64,000 nucleotides of DNA from Piscicola geometra (taxonomy: Eukaryota; Annelida; Clitellata; Hirudinida; Piscicolidae): contig OX030959.1 of the NCBI GenBank assembly GCA_943735955.1, positions 994,225-1,058,224 of the forward strand, in the 5' to 3' direction. The notes beneath the pieces are model-generated. The model was given only the letters and a program-made list of their open reading frames with translations, did no database searches and had not been told where the DNA came from. The position numbers and the translations under genes are program-made. Below, piece by piece: positions 1 to 19,090 of this stretch (its first letter is position 1; each line of letters opens with the position of its first letter).

Positions 1-1240
1 TAATTCCGTGACTTTGCAGAAAAGTAATTGCCGTCTCTTTGTTTTAAGATGAAAAAGTCTGAAGGTTCATTTATATTATCCAGAAATAACATGAAGAATA
101 TAAATCTACAGAGACTAAATATATGGATTAATCCAGAATGGATTACAGACATTCGATTTGCAGTGTCTCACTTGATTTTCAAAAGAATGTAAAATCGTAT
201 CCAAGACTGAATGCATTTTTTTAAAGAAAGGAACATAAAAATATTATTAATGTGAAATAATTATAATAAATACTACGATATTATACTTTCCAGTTATTTA
301 AAAGTTGAAAATAGGCTAAAAACGCATGTCTTAAATTTTTTTTCCCGTTTTTATAGTAATATTTAGATTTATGTTTTAGTTGGTTCCATCCGGTTTGATT
401 TCTTCAGTCTTATGCATATTCAAAAACTTTATTTTACTCTTCTCTATTTTAAAACAAATCATTTTATGTAATTCTTTGTCTATTTTGTCCTTTCTCACAA
501 TTTCTCAGTTTTGATTCTATTGTTTTTGTCGATTTATCAAGCAACAAGTGAATAATATGGAAGAGACTAGTTTCTTGGTAGGACGTTAGGGAAGCTAGCC
601 ATAAATCGAACTTTAGTAGGTTAGTAAAAAACTTTAAAAATAATTAATTATGATTATTTGAATTTTATTAAATAAATATTTTTATAACAATAAAAATATT
701 TTAGTGTTTAAAATAGTTTAAAATACTAATTTTTGTACTAAAGATTCAATTCAATTTAATTACATACGCAGATTCGACCTTAACGTAAACCATAACCCTG
801 ACCATAACCATAACCCTAACCCTAGCCTATAAATATTTTTAAATAGCAAAAGTTCATCGAAAATGTAAAAAAATTATTAAAATAACATGTGTAAAGTTAA
901 TATATTTTAAAAAACCAAGTCCAAGATTTGAACTTGAATCGACAGATTCGAAGGCTGGAGTCACTCCAGTGGAGTGGCAAGTAAACTTTTGAAATTATTA
1001 TTCTAAAACCGACCAAATACTTGTGGTTTAAATGCTAATCTAAATGTATAAATGGAAAACTATATTAAGTATTTTGGTTAAACAAATTAGTACATTTAGT
1101 ATAAGTATAGTTAAATAAATATATAATAACTTATTTTAGAAATGTCGCACAGCGATTCTTCGCACTCTCTAGACACTTCCAAGTAAATATACTTTGTTTG
1201 AATACAGTTTAACTGTATAGCCAGGTAAATGTAAAATATC
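1..1240. other. AT-rich intergenic DNA, no gene seen
   Basis: No open frame or RNA gene that I can support. It contains a short degenerate telomere-like tract near 783-826 (AACCCT and ACCATA variants), listed separately. Confidence 0.6.
783..826. repeat. Short interstitial telomere-like tract
   Basis: Degenerate copies of AACCCT interspersed with AACCAT variants, in an AT-rich spacer. Similar tracts recur near 4411-4445 and 57383-57417. Confidence 0.55.
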
Positions 1241-1329
1241 GGGCTCTTATGTTCATTTTTCGTAAAACTAACATCACCAAAACAACATTAGCAGCTACAG
1301 CAACATTATCAGGTTCTCAACAGGCCGTC

Positions 1330-3555
1330 AGAACACACCCATTTCAGCAGAGTGTCAGGCACAACTGGTTCCTCTGATGTCTCGTTGCCAGTCTGGACAT
1401 TGCACATCAGATGACGTTAAGCTCAGACCACTTTCCAGTGATCATCCAATTCGACAAGGCCCATAAACGAAAACGTCAGGAAACCCGTTTGAACTGGACA
1501 TGGAAACGGGCAGACCGGAAAAGGTAGCAACAAACCCTTAAAGCACAAACCTTTCCAAAAGGTCTGACGCTGGTGAAGAAGGAAAGCTGGTATACTGATC
1601 AAGTCATCAGCTAAAGCTGCAGTGCCGATGAAGAAAGTCATCAACCACAGCAAATCGTTCTGGAGTCCAGCTTTCGACGCACTTGAAAGCCAGAGACAGC
1701 AATCCATACGCAGTGGAAACACAAAGGAGACCATGCGTATCAACCTCGAATGGAGGAAGGAGATTGCAGAGCATAAGGAAAAATGCTGGCGCGAGAGGGT
1801 GGAGAAGCTGAGAGAAGGTGACGACCAACGGAAGCTGTGGTCCTCCATCAGGAAAATGAATGGGCATAAACGAAATGCTCAACTTCGATGGCGTGATGGA
1901 AGTGACTGACTAGAAAAAGGCAGCAGCCTTCGCAGAGCATTATGCAGATTTCAGCAAACTCGTCCTCAACAAGGCGGAACGTCAGGTGCGAAATGAAAAT
2001 GCCCAAAGGATCAAGCAGAGACAGTGTCAAGAGATGCCTACAGAGATGACCAGAGGCTGACGATGACAGAGCTCCAGGCGGCGATCGCCCAAATTGACGA
2101 AACCAAAAAGTCTGGGAATAACAAGATCGAACCGCTACTATTGAGCCACATGCCACGAAACATGCTCATCATCTTGCTGAGAATCTGCAACGAGTTCTGC
2201 CTGCAGGGAGCAGTACCAGGAAAGTGGAAGCAAGCAGTGATTATCCCGCTTCTAAAGACAGGGAAGCCGGCAGACTGCGTGGAGTCATATAGAGCCATAA
2301 GCCTCACCTCAGTCCTATGCAAGGTCATGGAAAGAATGCTTGTCAACAGTTTGGGTTACTGGCTGGAACAAAACCACATCATACAGACGTGCCAACTTGG
2401 TTTTCAACGTTTGAAATCAACGGAGCAGCACTGCATGCGCTTGTTACAGGACATCTACGATGGCTTCTAATCTACACCGACAAAAAAGACAGACGCATCC
2501 TTACTTGATTGTAGGAAAGCCTATGACCGTGTATAGTAGGAAAGACTGCTAATGAAACTAAACGACTGAATGGGTCAAATGCTTCTTGAAAGACCACAAA
2601 GCCAAGGTTCGTTTAGGTGATGGTGAAAGCATGTGGAAAAAGACGACGCAGGGTCTGCCCCAGAGAGCTGTGCTGTCTCCGATTTTCTTATCTTCTTTAC
2701 ACAAGTGACTTGCTCAAGGATGGCACAAAGGAAATGCAGATCAGTGGGTATGCAGATGACACGAGAAGGGCAATCGATGAAGCGGCATCTAGGGTGCAGT
2801 CAGTGATCAGCAGGGATGAAGCATGCTGCCGCCAGCTGGTTGCCATGGGTAAGTGCTGCCAACTTTGACCTCTGGAAAGGGAACAGAAGAAAGCTGCTAA
2901 GATCATGGTTGGGCTAACCAGGATATGCCCCGATGAATCAGTGTGGCGTGAGGCAAACATTGTGCCGGCAAGGATAAGAGACTGCATGCTGACCCTGAGA
3001 GCCTATGAAAAGACGCTGAGGCTGGATGAACACCACCCACTACGTGTGACAGCTGACATACATGTCCCAAACCGCTTCAAGCGAAACAAAGGTTGGCGAG
3101 GAGAGGATTCCCGAAGGGCATTGGCCCAGATCACAGGCAAAGATGCCATTTCAGAACACTTCACTCGCATCAGACCAAAATCATGGGAGGAGACACTTGC
3201 ACTTCAGCTGTGCAGTGAACTCTCAAGGAGAACCAAAAAAATTCTGCAAAAGAGAAGCTCCAGGCTGATGTTGAGTGTACAACGATGCTATGGAAGAGAG
3301 AAGTGGCCATCTGTAGACGGGTTTGTAGATGGCTGTGTGGTGAAACAGGAGACCAACCCAGACCACTTCTGGGACTGCAAGAGCAGCAAGAAAAAGAGAT
3401 GAGCTCGTCCACACCAACCAATGCGATGAGGCTCTGGGAGAGAAGGGGGAGGTGATCACATAACCTGCTCTGCATGAGACTGGGATGGATTGGTCAAGCG
3501 GAGTAGAAACAAAGAACTAAAAGCGAAAACAACAACATCAACAACAACAACAATA
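1330..3555 (+). mobile_element. Degenerate non-LTR retrotransposon (LINE), endonuclease end to C-terminus
   Basis: Broken frames, read in order, resemble a LINE ORF2. Near 1430-1450 is the SSDH-P-type end of an APE endonuclease. A linker and the first reverse-transcriptase motifs follow (2024-2470, with a typical ESYRAISLTSVLCKVMERM block). The QGLPQ-AVLSP motif lies near 2650 and the catalytic GYADD box near 2745. The C-terminal region (2905-3402) reads IMVGLTRICP onward. Several stops and frameshifts and an apparent internal deletion after YADD make it inactive. It ends in a CAA-rich simple tail near 3531-3555. The clade (Jockey/CR1/I-like) is not resolved from sequence alone. Confidence 0.8.
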
Positions 3556-5757
3556 CTTCATTCTGAGCAATACGACTCTTACATAGGGGTCATATATGAT
3601 GAAAAAAATCAATATTCTTAAGACATAAGTTATAGACCAAAAGCTAGTTTATTTTAAAGCTGGGCTACACGTTCATAAAAGTGTTTTGTCACGGCATAAA
3701 AATAATAATTGGTGTTTGATAAGAACTACGGAAGGCTATTAGCAGCCGAGAAAACTATTCCCTAATCGCTTGACATAATCATTCGGTAAACTGCAGAACT
3801 ATTAGGTATTATGATAATGCAAATAATTCACAAATAATGGTGTGAACTTCCGTAGCAAAACGTTCCATTACACCTACTACAAATGCATATTTGATATATT
3901 GTACTTCTTCTTCCCTTTCTGATGAATGGATGAATAATGGAGTTTATCCGGCTCTCAAAAAAAGTGAGATGTTTAAAATAACATTTTAATTAAGAAATCG
4001 AAAATTATTTTAATATTTGATAGCCGCGAAAAGTAAATGTTTAATTTTATATAATTTTCTCTTTTCAAATTGAAGATTTTCACAGCTGTCTGGTAAATTT
4101 GATAAGCTTTTTGATTTAGAAGAATTGGTAAAATGCATTTTAAGTCGATATTTGTAAAAAAATAATTTGAAGAATTTAGAAAATAAATGAAATTGTCTTT
4201 CAGGTGATTAATGAATGTTGAATAATTTCTATAATCGTCATCAAATCACTTAAACGGCTTTTGGCTTATTAAATCCATGTCTTACTGTGCCTAAGTATAG
4301 AAGCACTTATTTGCATGAATCTTCTACGCATTCAGATTCAGCTAGATAATTAAAATTAACTAAGAATTTACTAGAGTGGCTAAAAATACAGGAAAAATCA
4401 ATAACCCTTATCTCAACTCTAACCCTAATTCTAACCCTTACCCTATACACAAATAACCCGCCAACAGCTAGTGGGATGTGCTAAGAGAAGTGCATTTACA
4501 AAAGTTTCAGCCTCAGAAGTATTTTCAACGTTTAATTTATTTTAAAACATTTTTTATATATATTTCTGTAGAAGGTTTAGATCGGCTCAAATGTACGAAC
4601 GAATGTATGAGCATATGCATATAGAAAGTAGCATTTAAAAAGTAGAGTATATAAGGTGTAGTAGTGACGATAGTTTGATTTGGGGAAAGTGTTTTCTAGT
4701 CGAAATCTTGTTGTTTTTTATGAGAAGGTTAACGTTGTATTGGTTGTTTTTACTTGCTCAAAAATAGATAGTTCAACACATCTTTGTTTTAAATGTCAGG
4801 TATTTTTAAATATATTTGAGTGTTATTAAATAGTTTCTGCTTAAATAATTAAACCTATGCATATGAGTAATACTATGAAGCTAGATAAATCATGGATAAA
4901 TGTAAATATTTAAAATAATAATTTGTTCATCTTGCTATGTTATAGCTCTTGTTATTCTATTTGTTAATTCACCTTCTGGTTCGCATGCAAAGAAGAGCAG
5001 ATGTCAATAGTCACAGTTGATCCAATAATAAGGATTTTATAAAAAGAATGAACGTGTATATGCAGAAAAAGAAAAATAGATGATTTCCAAAAGTTGGCAA
5101 GTTGTTTGAACTAAAGAGGAAAGATTGAGCATAAATCATCGTGCTAAAGAAAAATCCACGAAGAAAGAAGCTCTAATTGGGAGCGTCTTCACAAATGCAG
5201 TCTGTTCTTCCGAAATTAGTGCTGAACAAATGTTGATTAAATGAGGAAATTAACGATCAATCTAATTTTTAACAAATTTGATGTTTTATAAATTAAGTCA
5301 TTCAAATCTAAAAATATATAAAAAATCAGATGAAGCGTCTAATTTGCTTTTAATTAATTTTTACGTTTATAAGTTCACATGCATCTTGTGTTCTTCGTAA
5401 AAGGTTCAAAGTTTAGCTTTTAATTCAAAACACTTTGAGAAGACGTCTTACTAGTCTACATTTGAAACTCTTCAGTAAAACAACCATGCACTACACGTCT
5501 GCCAATGTATCCAGCAAGGATCATCGTTGCACGCCACCATGAGTAATCAGCCAGCTGGTCAATCGATATAATTTGTGAATATTTGCTCTAAATATATGCA
5601 CTAGGTTTTTGTTTATAAAATTAGAAGTTAAAGTGTTGAATAATTATAAAATCTAATTAGTATATGTATAAATAAATTCAAAAATGTGATTTAATCATTA
5701 AAAAGGGTTTGCTAAAAATTGCTCGTAGCCAGGGTTTTTAGTTAAAAAGGGACAAAA
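3556..5757. other. AT-rich intergenic DNA, no gene seen
   Basis: Only a degenerate telomere-like tract at about 4411-4445 (CTAACCCTAATTCTAACCCTT type) stands out. No coding region or structured RNA is supported. Confidence 0.55.
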
Positions 5758-5967
5758 ATGTCAGATGAAGGACTTATTTTTATAAACTTGAGGCTTTCGA
5801 ACGGCATAATGGGCATCATCCGTAGGAAATTCGCATACCTAGATAAAGATACTCTAGTTCTATTTTACAAGTCGATCTTGCGTCCGCATCTGGACACACC
5901 TGCAATTAACTCCCAGAGTCACAGACCTGAGTATAATAATTTCGTGAATCTTCTGGACGCGCACTAG
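5758..5967 (+). mobile_element. Short LINE reverse-transcriptase C-terminal fragment
   Basis: The translated piece carries the block GIIRRKFAYLDKDTLVLFYKS followed by ILRPHLD. This is the typical post-catalytic region of CR1/Jockey-like LINE reverse transcriptases, where an RxxLY-KS-VRPHLEY pattern is common. The conserved Y after HLE/HLD is lost and homology stops there. It is a dead fragment, unrelated in frame to the larger LINE upstream. Confidence 0.65.
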
Positions 5968-8847
5968 ATGGCTCATCCACCTTTACAAGAAGAAGATGCA
6001 GAGAAAAGCTTCAACAACACTTCCAAGATCGAACAAAAATGTCAAGCTTCAAGGATAATTCGCAGTTCAAACGATAACAAAAAACATTATAAATAATAGC
6101 AGAATGGTCGAATTATGAGCAAAATAATTTTAAAATGTAATGTAGAATAAGAGTTGCTTCATAGTCTATAAGTTATAGGCTACAATCAGATGCTGGAGCA
6201 AAACAAACAGAAATCAGATATGATGTGGTTATAGAGGTTTAGGCTTCAGACAAAAAATTCGTATGGTATTCTAAGTTATTTCTAATATTCTTTTCGAATC
6301 TCAAAAAAACTAAATAAGCTTTCCTGTTATGTTATTTTGATTGGCATTGTGGAACGATAATTCAATTTGACGTCGAAAATCAAGTTTCACATTTGGTACA
6401 TCTGTAATAATAATAACATTTTCGTGAAGGAGCATCTTTGAGTTTCTTTATTTTACGTAAAACAGAATAAGACGCACTTTTCTATCCCCTTGTTTTACTT
6501 TTAAAAGCTGTGCGCATTATACATGGATTTTTGTGGTTTAGCAAGTTTGAGGCTATTAAGGCATAATGAGGTTTAAAGGTCTTAGGCACTTTACCAGGCA
6601 CTCGTGATTTCCAAGTATGAAAAAATGTAAGGAAGTAAACACATCAAGCTTTTGAGGAGGCAAGGGGGTAGAGGCCCATTTCTTGTTACGGGTCTGCAAT
6701 AGATTTAGAAATTACAAATCTTGAAATATCTCATTTTATGAACCAAGCATGCCATAATTTATATTTTAAAAATTATTATATTCGTATTTATTTGTGAAAA
6801 AAAATATTGAAATAAGTGTATTGAACACCGTTATCTCTCTCTGCATATACAAGTGTTTGCAATGAGATAGTGTCTTCAGAGGCATCTTTAATAGGCATTT
6901 TAGTTATTTTATAGTATTGAAAAATTCAAATTTAGAATTTAAATTCACAATTATAAGGTCTTGCGTGCAAAATTAATGTATATTATTTTTAATTTAGCCG
7001 ATCAATGACTTGATCGAATTGATGACAAGTCATGCATGCATTGCAGAATTGAAACTACGGCTTAATAATATCTCCCTTAACTGGATTAAAAATTATTTTA
7101 TTATTTATACTTTTTTTAAACAATTAGTATTAATCTAATGAATGAGCTACTATATAGGCAGTAGGGTGTCAATCAGATACTGGTGTGTGCTCTAAAAAGA
7201 CTACCATAATAGGATTTTTTTCACAGTTTTTTTTCATGTTTACATTTTTTTAGTTCAAAGGTGTAATTACTGCAAGTCTTTGACTTCAATAGATTTATTT
7301 TTAAACTATCTTTTCACATTTTTGACAATATTATTTTGTAATAATATTGTTTCATAAATAATAAATTAAACTTAGTGTACAATTATAAAAATATAATATT
7401 TTGTGTGTTTCCCAACTCGACAGTTCCTAGTGAGAACTTCTCACCGCAAGAATGGGGAGACGTTCAGCTGCCTGTTGTTCTGCGGTTGGTAGTATTTATA
7501 AAAGATTTAAGTTTATACACTTTATTTTTAATAGTTTATAATTGTTTAAAAATTTTTTATTACATTTTTTCTATCCTTTACTGTTATTTTAAGGATTATT
7601 ATTATTAAGAATTTTCAACGATAAACATAAATTACTCGTTAAAGAATATTTGAAACTTGAATAAAAGAGTTTTTTTTATAAATGGACAATTAAAAGATTG
7701 ATCTTGATCGATGACAGCCGAAAGTTTAAACTAGGAAAACAACTGAGGGGATTAACAATGTTTAAATAATGAAGTAAAACTTAAAAATAAAATTGATTGT
7801 CATATTGCAAGTAAGAGAGAGTTATTAATATTATTATCAATTCAAATTTATATTAATTATTGATATTTTTATTAATTCATTGCTCTGTATAATTATTTTA
7901 ATTTTATTAAAATTATTGAAACAATAAGTGGGCCCTATTTCTTAAAAAAAGATAAGTGTTTGAAGCACTCTGTTTGACTTCTTCTAGATTCTTCTCTAAA
8001 CCCTTGGTATTTAAGAGAATACAGTTAACAAATATAACTTTCAAATACCTGCATTCAACAATAAAAAAAGACAAATTATTTTAAAAAGTGTTTCTGCCAT
8101 CTTTACGTTTTTAGAAATATGTTACCCCTTTAAAAACTTTAACGAAAAACAAATTAATAAAAAGTAACATATGCGTTCATAGCAACAACATCAAAAGCAC
8201 TATCATTGTAAACTTCCATACTAATTGCATCCTGTTTTATCTTACAAAGCGATTAAAGTTTTTTAACGTCTGCTGACAAAAGTATGCAATAAAATGAATC
8301 TCTTTGCACCATATAATAGCATGACATCATCAACTCTGCACTCATTACTGTAGGCGCTACAAACTCATAATCACACTATCATTTGGAAATGAAACAAGTT
8401 GTCAGTTTTAAATTTTTTAAACTGAACTTAAAGAGCTAAACGTGTTTTAATCAGCTTCACACATGATGAACCGAAGAGAGAAGAAAAAAGATCTAAAAAT
8501 AAATGTGTACCGGAAAATACATTGTTGAAGTATACAATAGCCTCACAAGAGTAGCTTTTGAGGCTGGCAACGTGCAGAATCGACTGACACGAATCGATCA
8601 ATCACACATTGCATTCTTATGTAGTGACGATAATTGTTCCACTTTAAATGCAAACATAAAGCGATTCATTTATCCGCATTTAGACAAGATTTCCATAAAA
8701 ACCAACCTTGAAATCGCCTATAAAAACACATGAAATCGCATATGCACTCTAAAGTCAGCACAACCTGTTTGGGGGAAAGTCCTTTGATTGATTCGCTCAA
8801 AAATAATAAAGGCAGCCAGCATAAAGATGATCATTAGATTTTTAGGT
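5968..8847. other. AT-rich intergenic DNA, no gene seen
   Basis: Short open frames here (for example 7375-7608 and 8503-8733) have AT-driven composition and no recognisable motif. No RNA gene or repeat family was recognised by eye. Confidence 0.5.
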
Positions 8848-9004
<157 letters not shown>

Positions 9005-9322
9005 GGTAAGTGAAAAAATATATAAAAAGTTGTGAATCAACAAGCATTCAAAGTTATTAAAATTAGAAACCTATTGTCTAAAGCAGCCTAGAGTCATTTG
9101 AAAACAATCTTACAACTATTACCTCGTTGCTAACCTTCGCTTGGAAAGGTGGTTGAGAACGAGTGTCAGATGAGGGGGGAACTCTCTTTTCATTTCAATA
9201 CTCAAGTTATTTCAAAGTCGGTTACGATTATAAGCAACTATAAAATAAATTAAATTGATTAGAAATCAAAATATATTCAATATTGCGCACGCACAAATCG
9301 ACTCGTAATCTCTTAACGACAG

Positions 9323-14820
<5,498 letters not shown>

Positions 14821-16673
14821 GTATTCTCAAGTGACTACTCGATTTTCTAATATATTCAAACATCTGAAATATAATATATAAAACTCACCCCAAATCCAGA
14901 ATTAAGTCGAGTTTAACGGACAGAAGGGGCACACTTTCTTTTTGATATAGTTTGCACACACGAGTTTCCACTTAAAACTGTATTTTCTCGACAATTGTAT
15001 TTTCCGTATTTTATATTCACATTTCAAGCGCGTTCACAGAAGGCTCAGGCTTGGAAGTAGTTCTTCATTGTTTTCACAAACCCTTCCACTATTCCCTTGT
15101 TTTCTGGTGCGAGTTTCAGAACCAGACTGATCTTACTTTAATCAACTCTTTGTAACCTATGAGATGAGAGGGTTTCTAAAAAGACATTTCATCTGCTGAC
15201 ATATTTATCTTATGTTTCCACAGACTTTCTACTATTTTATAGCATTTTGAGATATCTTCGCTTTTGTTGCGGCTCTTGTTAGTGTTTCCCGACTTGACTC
15301 TACAGCATGACACTGCTAATCAATAGTAGCAGAATGTTATTCGTGTAGCATTTATGCCTTGAATCTGAGTCTAATGAAAGTGAAACAAATCATTTCCAAG
15401 GCTTTGTCAACTTGGTACATTTCACGCTTCAAATGGTCATTTTGATTCATTAAATAAAAAAACATTTTTATTCGACATTTTTGCTTTAAAATACTTTTAA
15501 AATTTTTTGATTTGAGTGTGTAGATGAGAGTGGAGCTGTGAAGAAGATTCACAATAAAAACTTGAAAAGACGAATGTCTTTCGAAGAAATGTTATACTTT
15601 CGTACGTGCTACCACCTCGATACTAAACAAAGTAAAGAAATGCAGTCACTATTATAAGGCTTTCAGTGTACAAAAATAAAAATATATTTATTTGAAAGAA
15701 AATTCTGAAAAGTTTAATGTATTCTTGGTGCCTTTTTCTTATGCAAACTTCACCGACAATCTTACACTCAACGACTTCTCCTTACCAGCTTCTGAATGGA
15801 CCCTTCTACAGGCGAAAATGCCTTCAATCTGGCAACTCCACACTAGAATAATGAAACAGGCGCAAACACTAAAAGATTAGCAATCGACCGAAAGACACAG
15901 CACTAGGAATATTCAAGCATCGAGCTATTTTCTCAAGCCTAATGAATGCCTAGAGCAACGTCATAAGCCCCGCAAACCATAATGCACTACTACTAGTATA
16001 CTCATGCTCTTATAGTACTTGTATTAGTGTGGCTATAATTGCAGTAGGCATTATTGCAGCATAATGGTTATCGAAGCCTCAAGAGCGGCAGCTGTCACTC
16101 GCCTCATTTAAGGCGGCACACCCGGATCCAAGCCTCGTTCTGCGCAGTCTCAAGCCTCACTTCCATTCCGCTATTCCAATTGGTAGCTGGTCTACCAATT
16201 CCCTCGATAGCTGGTCTATTCGAATATTCCGTTCCTCTCTGTTTCATCGTTTTCACTTTAATTTTAGTTTAAGTTTAGTTTTTTGTGCTTTGTCGACGAT
16301 TACCTCTAGCTGGTCTAGGCGCGTAATTGTAGTTTGAGCAACAAGTCAACGGATACAGCTAGAAGAATCTCAACAACAACTTCTACTACGACCCATAACC
16401 TCAAATCAATTACTATTTCTAATACAAGACCACAACGACACAACTACCATGGCTTTCAACCTACAAAGGTTTTTAAGAATTTAATTTATTCAAACCATTT
16501 CTACAACGAGCTGTGAACATTTTTTAGCTTCTCATTTGGCACGAACACTCTTTTTCAACTGTTGGCCCGCATTTCGTAACTCCCATTCAAGTCTCCACCC
16601 TTCATGAACCAGCCCCTTCACACTTCCACTCCCATCATGAATGCTTCTTATCTAACCATTTCCAACCAAAGCT
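14821..16673. other. Gene-free spacer
   Basis: No coding exon recognised. Short frames at 15692-15880, 16054-16272 and 16334-16516 lack motifs and splice context. The untranslated or first exon of the NPAS4-like gene could lie in this interval or in the next one. Confidence 0.4.
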
Positions 16674-17039
16674 GGGCACCAAACCGTCAATGCGTTAAAG
16701 CTTCACAAAAAAAGTCGACTTTTTTTAACGATTCAACTTTGAAGTTAACCTTTAATTTTTTTTATTAACGGACTAATTAACCTATGTTACATTATACCTC
16801 AGTTAATCAATCCGTTAATCTGTGAGGCAAATTTTATGAAACTTTTTATACATTTTAGTCGTTCAATTTGACATAAACGAATCACTTTAATTTAATATTT
16901 TTAATGAATAAAGAAATAAAGGAAGAAAGAAAGGTAGAAAAAAATAAAATAGGTAAAACTCAGATAAATTGATTTTTACATGAAATGTAAAATATTAGGC
17001 CAAACTAAAACTAAAACTTCGAAAGTATCACTTTATTAA

Positions 17040-17705
17040 CCCAAAAGAGCCTGCCTCATGATCCATACTAGGTAACAATTTGTAATTCATAAGTCCATCT
17101 TAGTTTGGCGCCTTATTATCGAAACTTAGATCATAACTTAACATTCCAAATATCTTGATGGTTTTTGTGATGGGTCCACATATGGATCATATCTCTCTTG
17201 ACTAACTTTTTTGTCAAAACAAAATTGCTTACATGGTTCGATTATATCTTAAATGTGAACAAATATTTATTCTAAAATACGTACATAGGTACTTAATCAA
17301 TTGAAATTATGAATAATTTATTTTTATTGTGTAAATATCGAGTAATCAATTATGAGTTTATAATGGCTATTCGTAGCTATTCTGGGTAAATTATAAGCAA
17401 GACACTTTCTCCATTGTGTTGTTAACGATTGATATTATATACTTTCAACAAAATAAAAGCATAATTACTGCGTCGTATAATTTTCTATTGTGTCAAACCA
17501 GTCAAACAAAAGATGTTGTTTTTTCATTATTTTAAAAATTGACTGTAAATAAACTATAGCACCAATTTAAATAAATATCATTCAAAAGTGTAGCTAAGGC
17601 ATCTATAATACCTAACAGATAAAAAAAATAATTAGATATGATTACTTAACTATTTATAGTATTTTAATTTTCATGTCCGAATTCGGATCACTGGGCTCTT
17701 AAACA
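17040..17705 (-). mobile_element. piggyBac-type non-autonomous element, copy A
   Basis: The sequence is the reverse-strand relative of the complete element at 42925-43692. They share the terminal blocks (AAGAGCCCAGTGATCC at one end, CCATACTA followed by a GATCATG relative at the other) and long internal stretches, such as the region around GTGTAGCTAAGGCATCTATA. The left end is still preceded by TTAA (17036-17039). The right end has decayed, with AAACAAACC where GGGTTAA is expected. The transposase remnant present in the other copy is not readable here. Confidence 0.75.
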
Positions 17706-18280
17706 AACCTTCATAGCCTTCTTTAACCTTCATACATTTTCAAAGACGATAGATAAAGAAATACATTTTTCGAAGAAACAGTAGTAAAAATATAAAGACA
17801 ACAAATAACACAATTAAATTGCTATAGAAATAGTTTTAAAAAGTCATGATCATTATCATCATCAATTTCACAAAAATAAAAATTAATGAATTTTCACGAT
17901 GTTTTTATTTTATTTGTTTGAATGTACGGGTACTTTATTCGCATTCAGCTAATAGAAAAGCATAATGTTATTAAGTATACAGAGGTTCATGGCAATCGAG
18001 CTGCTGGCCGAGGTTTAGTGTTGATGATGATATTTAAGTGACGACGTGCTGTCCCCAACCAAGTGAAGTCAAGTGTCTTGAAACTCCCACGATGAAAGCA
18101 GCTCTGCAAATGTCTTGTGTGCAGTGCAGTGTTCCTGCCGAGAAACTGAAAAGCAGTTGCTCATTTCTTTGAAGTCACTGTGAATACAAAATAAAGCTTT
18201 CCGATGATTTAGTTTCTTCTTTTATTTGGCAATCAAATATGGGTCGCGCCTTATACATAGTGTTAACTATATATTTTTCA

Positions 18281-18920
18281 TAATAAAAATATGTTTTTTA
18301 TAATAAAAATATGTTTTTTATAATAAAAATATGTTTTTTATAATAAAAATATGTTTTTTATAATAAAAATATGTTTTTTATAATAAAAATATGTTTTTTA
18401 TAATAAAAATATGTTTTTTATAATAAAAATATGTTTTTTATAATAAAAATATGTTTTTTATAATAAAAATATGTTTTTTATAATAAAAATATGTTTTTTA
18501 TAATAAAAATATGTTTTTTATAATAAAAATATGTTTTTTATAATAAAAATATGTTTTTTATAATAAAAATATGTTTTTTATAATAAAAATATGTTTTTTA
18601 TAATAAAAATATGTTTTTTATAATAAAAATATGTTTTTTATAATAAAAATATGTTTTTTATAATAAAAATATGTTTTTTATAATAAAAATATGTTTTTTA
18701 TAATAAAAATATGTTTTTTATAATAAAAATATGTTTTTTATAATAAAAATATGTTTTTTATAATAAAAATATGTTTTTTATAATAAAAATATGTTTTTTA
18801 TAATAAAAATATGTTTTTTATAATAAAAATATGTTTTTTATAATAAAAATATGTTTTTTATAATAAAAATATGTTTTTTATAATAAAAATATGTTTTTTA
18901 TAATAAAAATATGTTTTTTA
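18281..18920 (+). repeat. 20-bp satellite, 32 uninterrupted copies
   Basis: The unit TAATAAAAATATGTTTTTTA is repeated 32 times with no visible difference between copies (18281-18920). Imperfect inverted flanks border it: GTTAACTATATATTTT on the left and AAAATATAACTTAAC (shown on the + strand) on the right. It contains no spacers and is not a CRISPR array. Confidence 0.97.
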
Positions 18921-19090
18921 AATAATAAAAAATATAACTTAACGTCTATCGGTAACTCCCGTTAACTAACGGGTTAAAGATAGATGAAGTTAACGTTTAG
19001 ATAACGGAAAATTTTTAAATCAGGTTAACTTTTTGATTAACTGTGCCCACTTATAATTTTACTCCATCACTTCGTTCAAAATGCTTGCAG

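Larger units (their letters stand above)
16674..19048. mobile_element. Possible TTAACG-rich DNA transposon carrying nested repeats
   Basis: The left end reads GCTGGGCACC and the right end CTGTGCCCAC, giving inverted GGGCAC termini about 2.37 kb apart. Both ends are dense in GTTAAC/GTTAACG motifs, a layout seen in hAT-like non-autonomous elements. No clear target-site duplication is visible and the termini match only imperfectly. The piggyBac-like copy (17040-17705) and the 20-bp satellite lie inside. This call is tentative. Confidence 0.3.

Noticed and set aside
17922..17930. ATGTACGG as the missing first exon of the NPAS4-like gene
   Set aside because: It would give M-Y-G instead of the family M-Y-R and the donor (GTACTT) is weak; a chance match is more likely.
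18281..18920. CRISPR-like array
   Set aside because: Units are directly joined with no spacers, the genome is eukaryotic, and it is a plain satellite.
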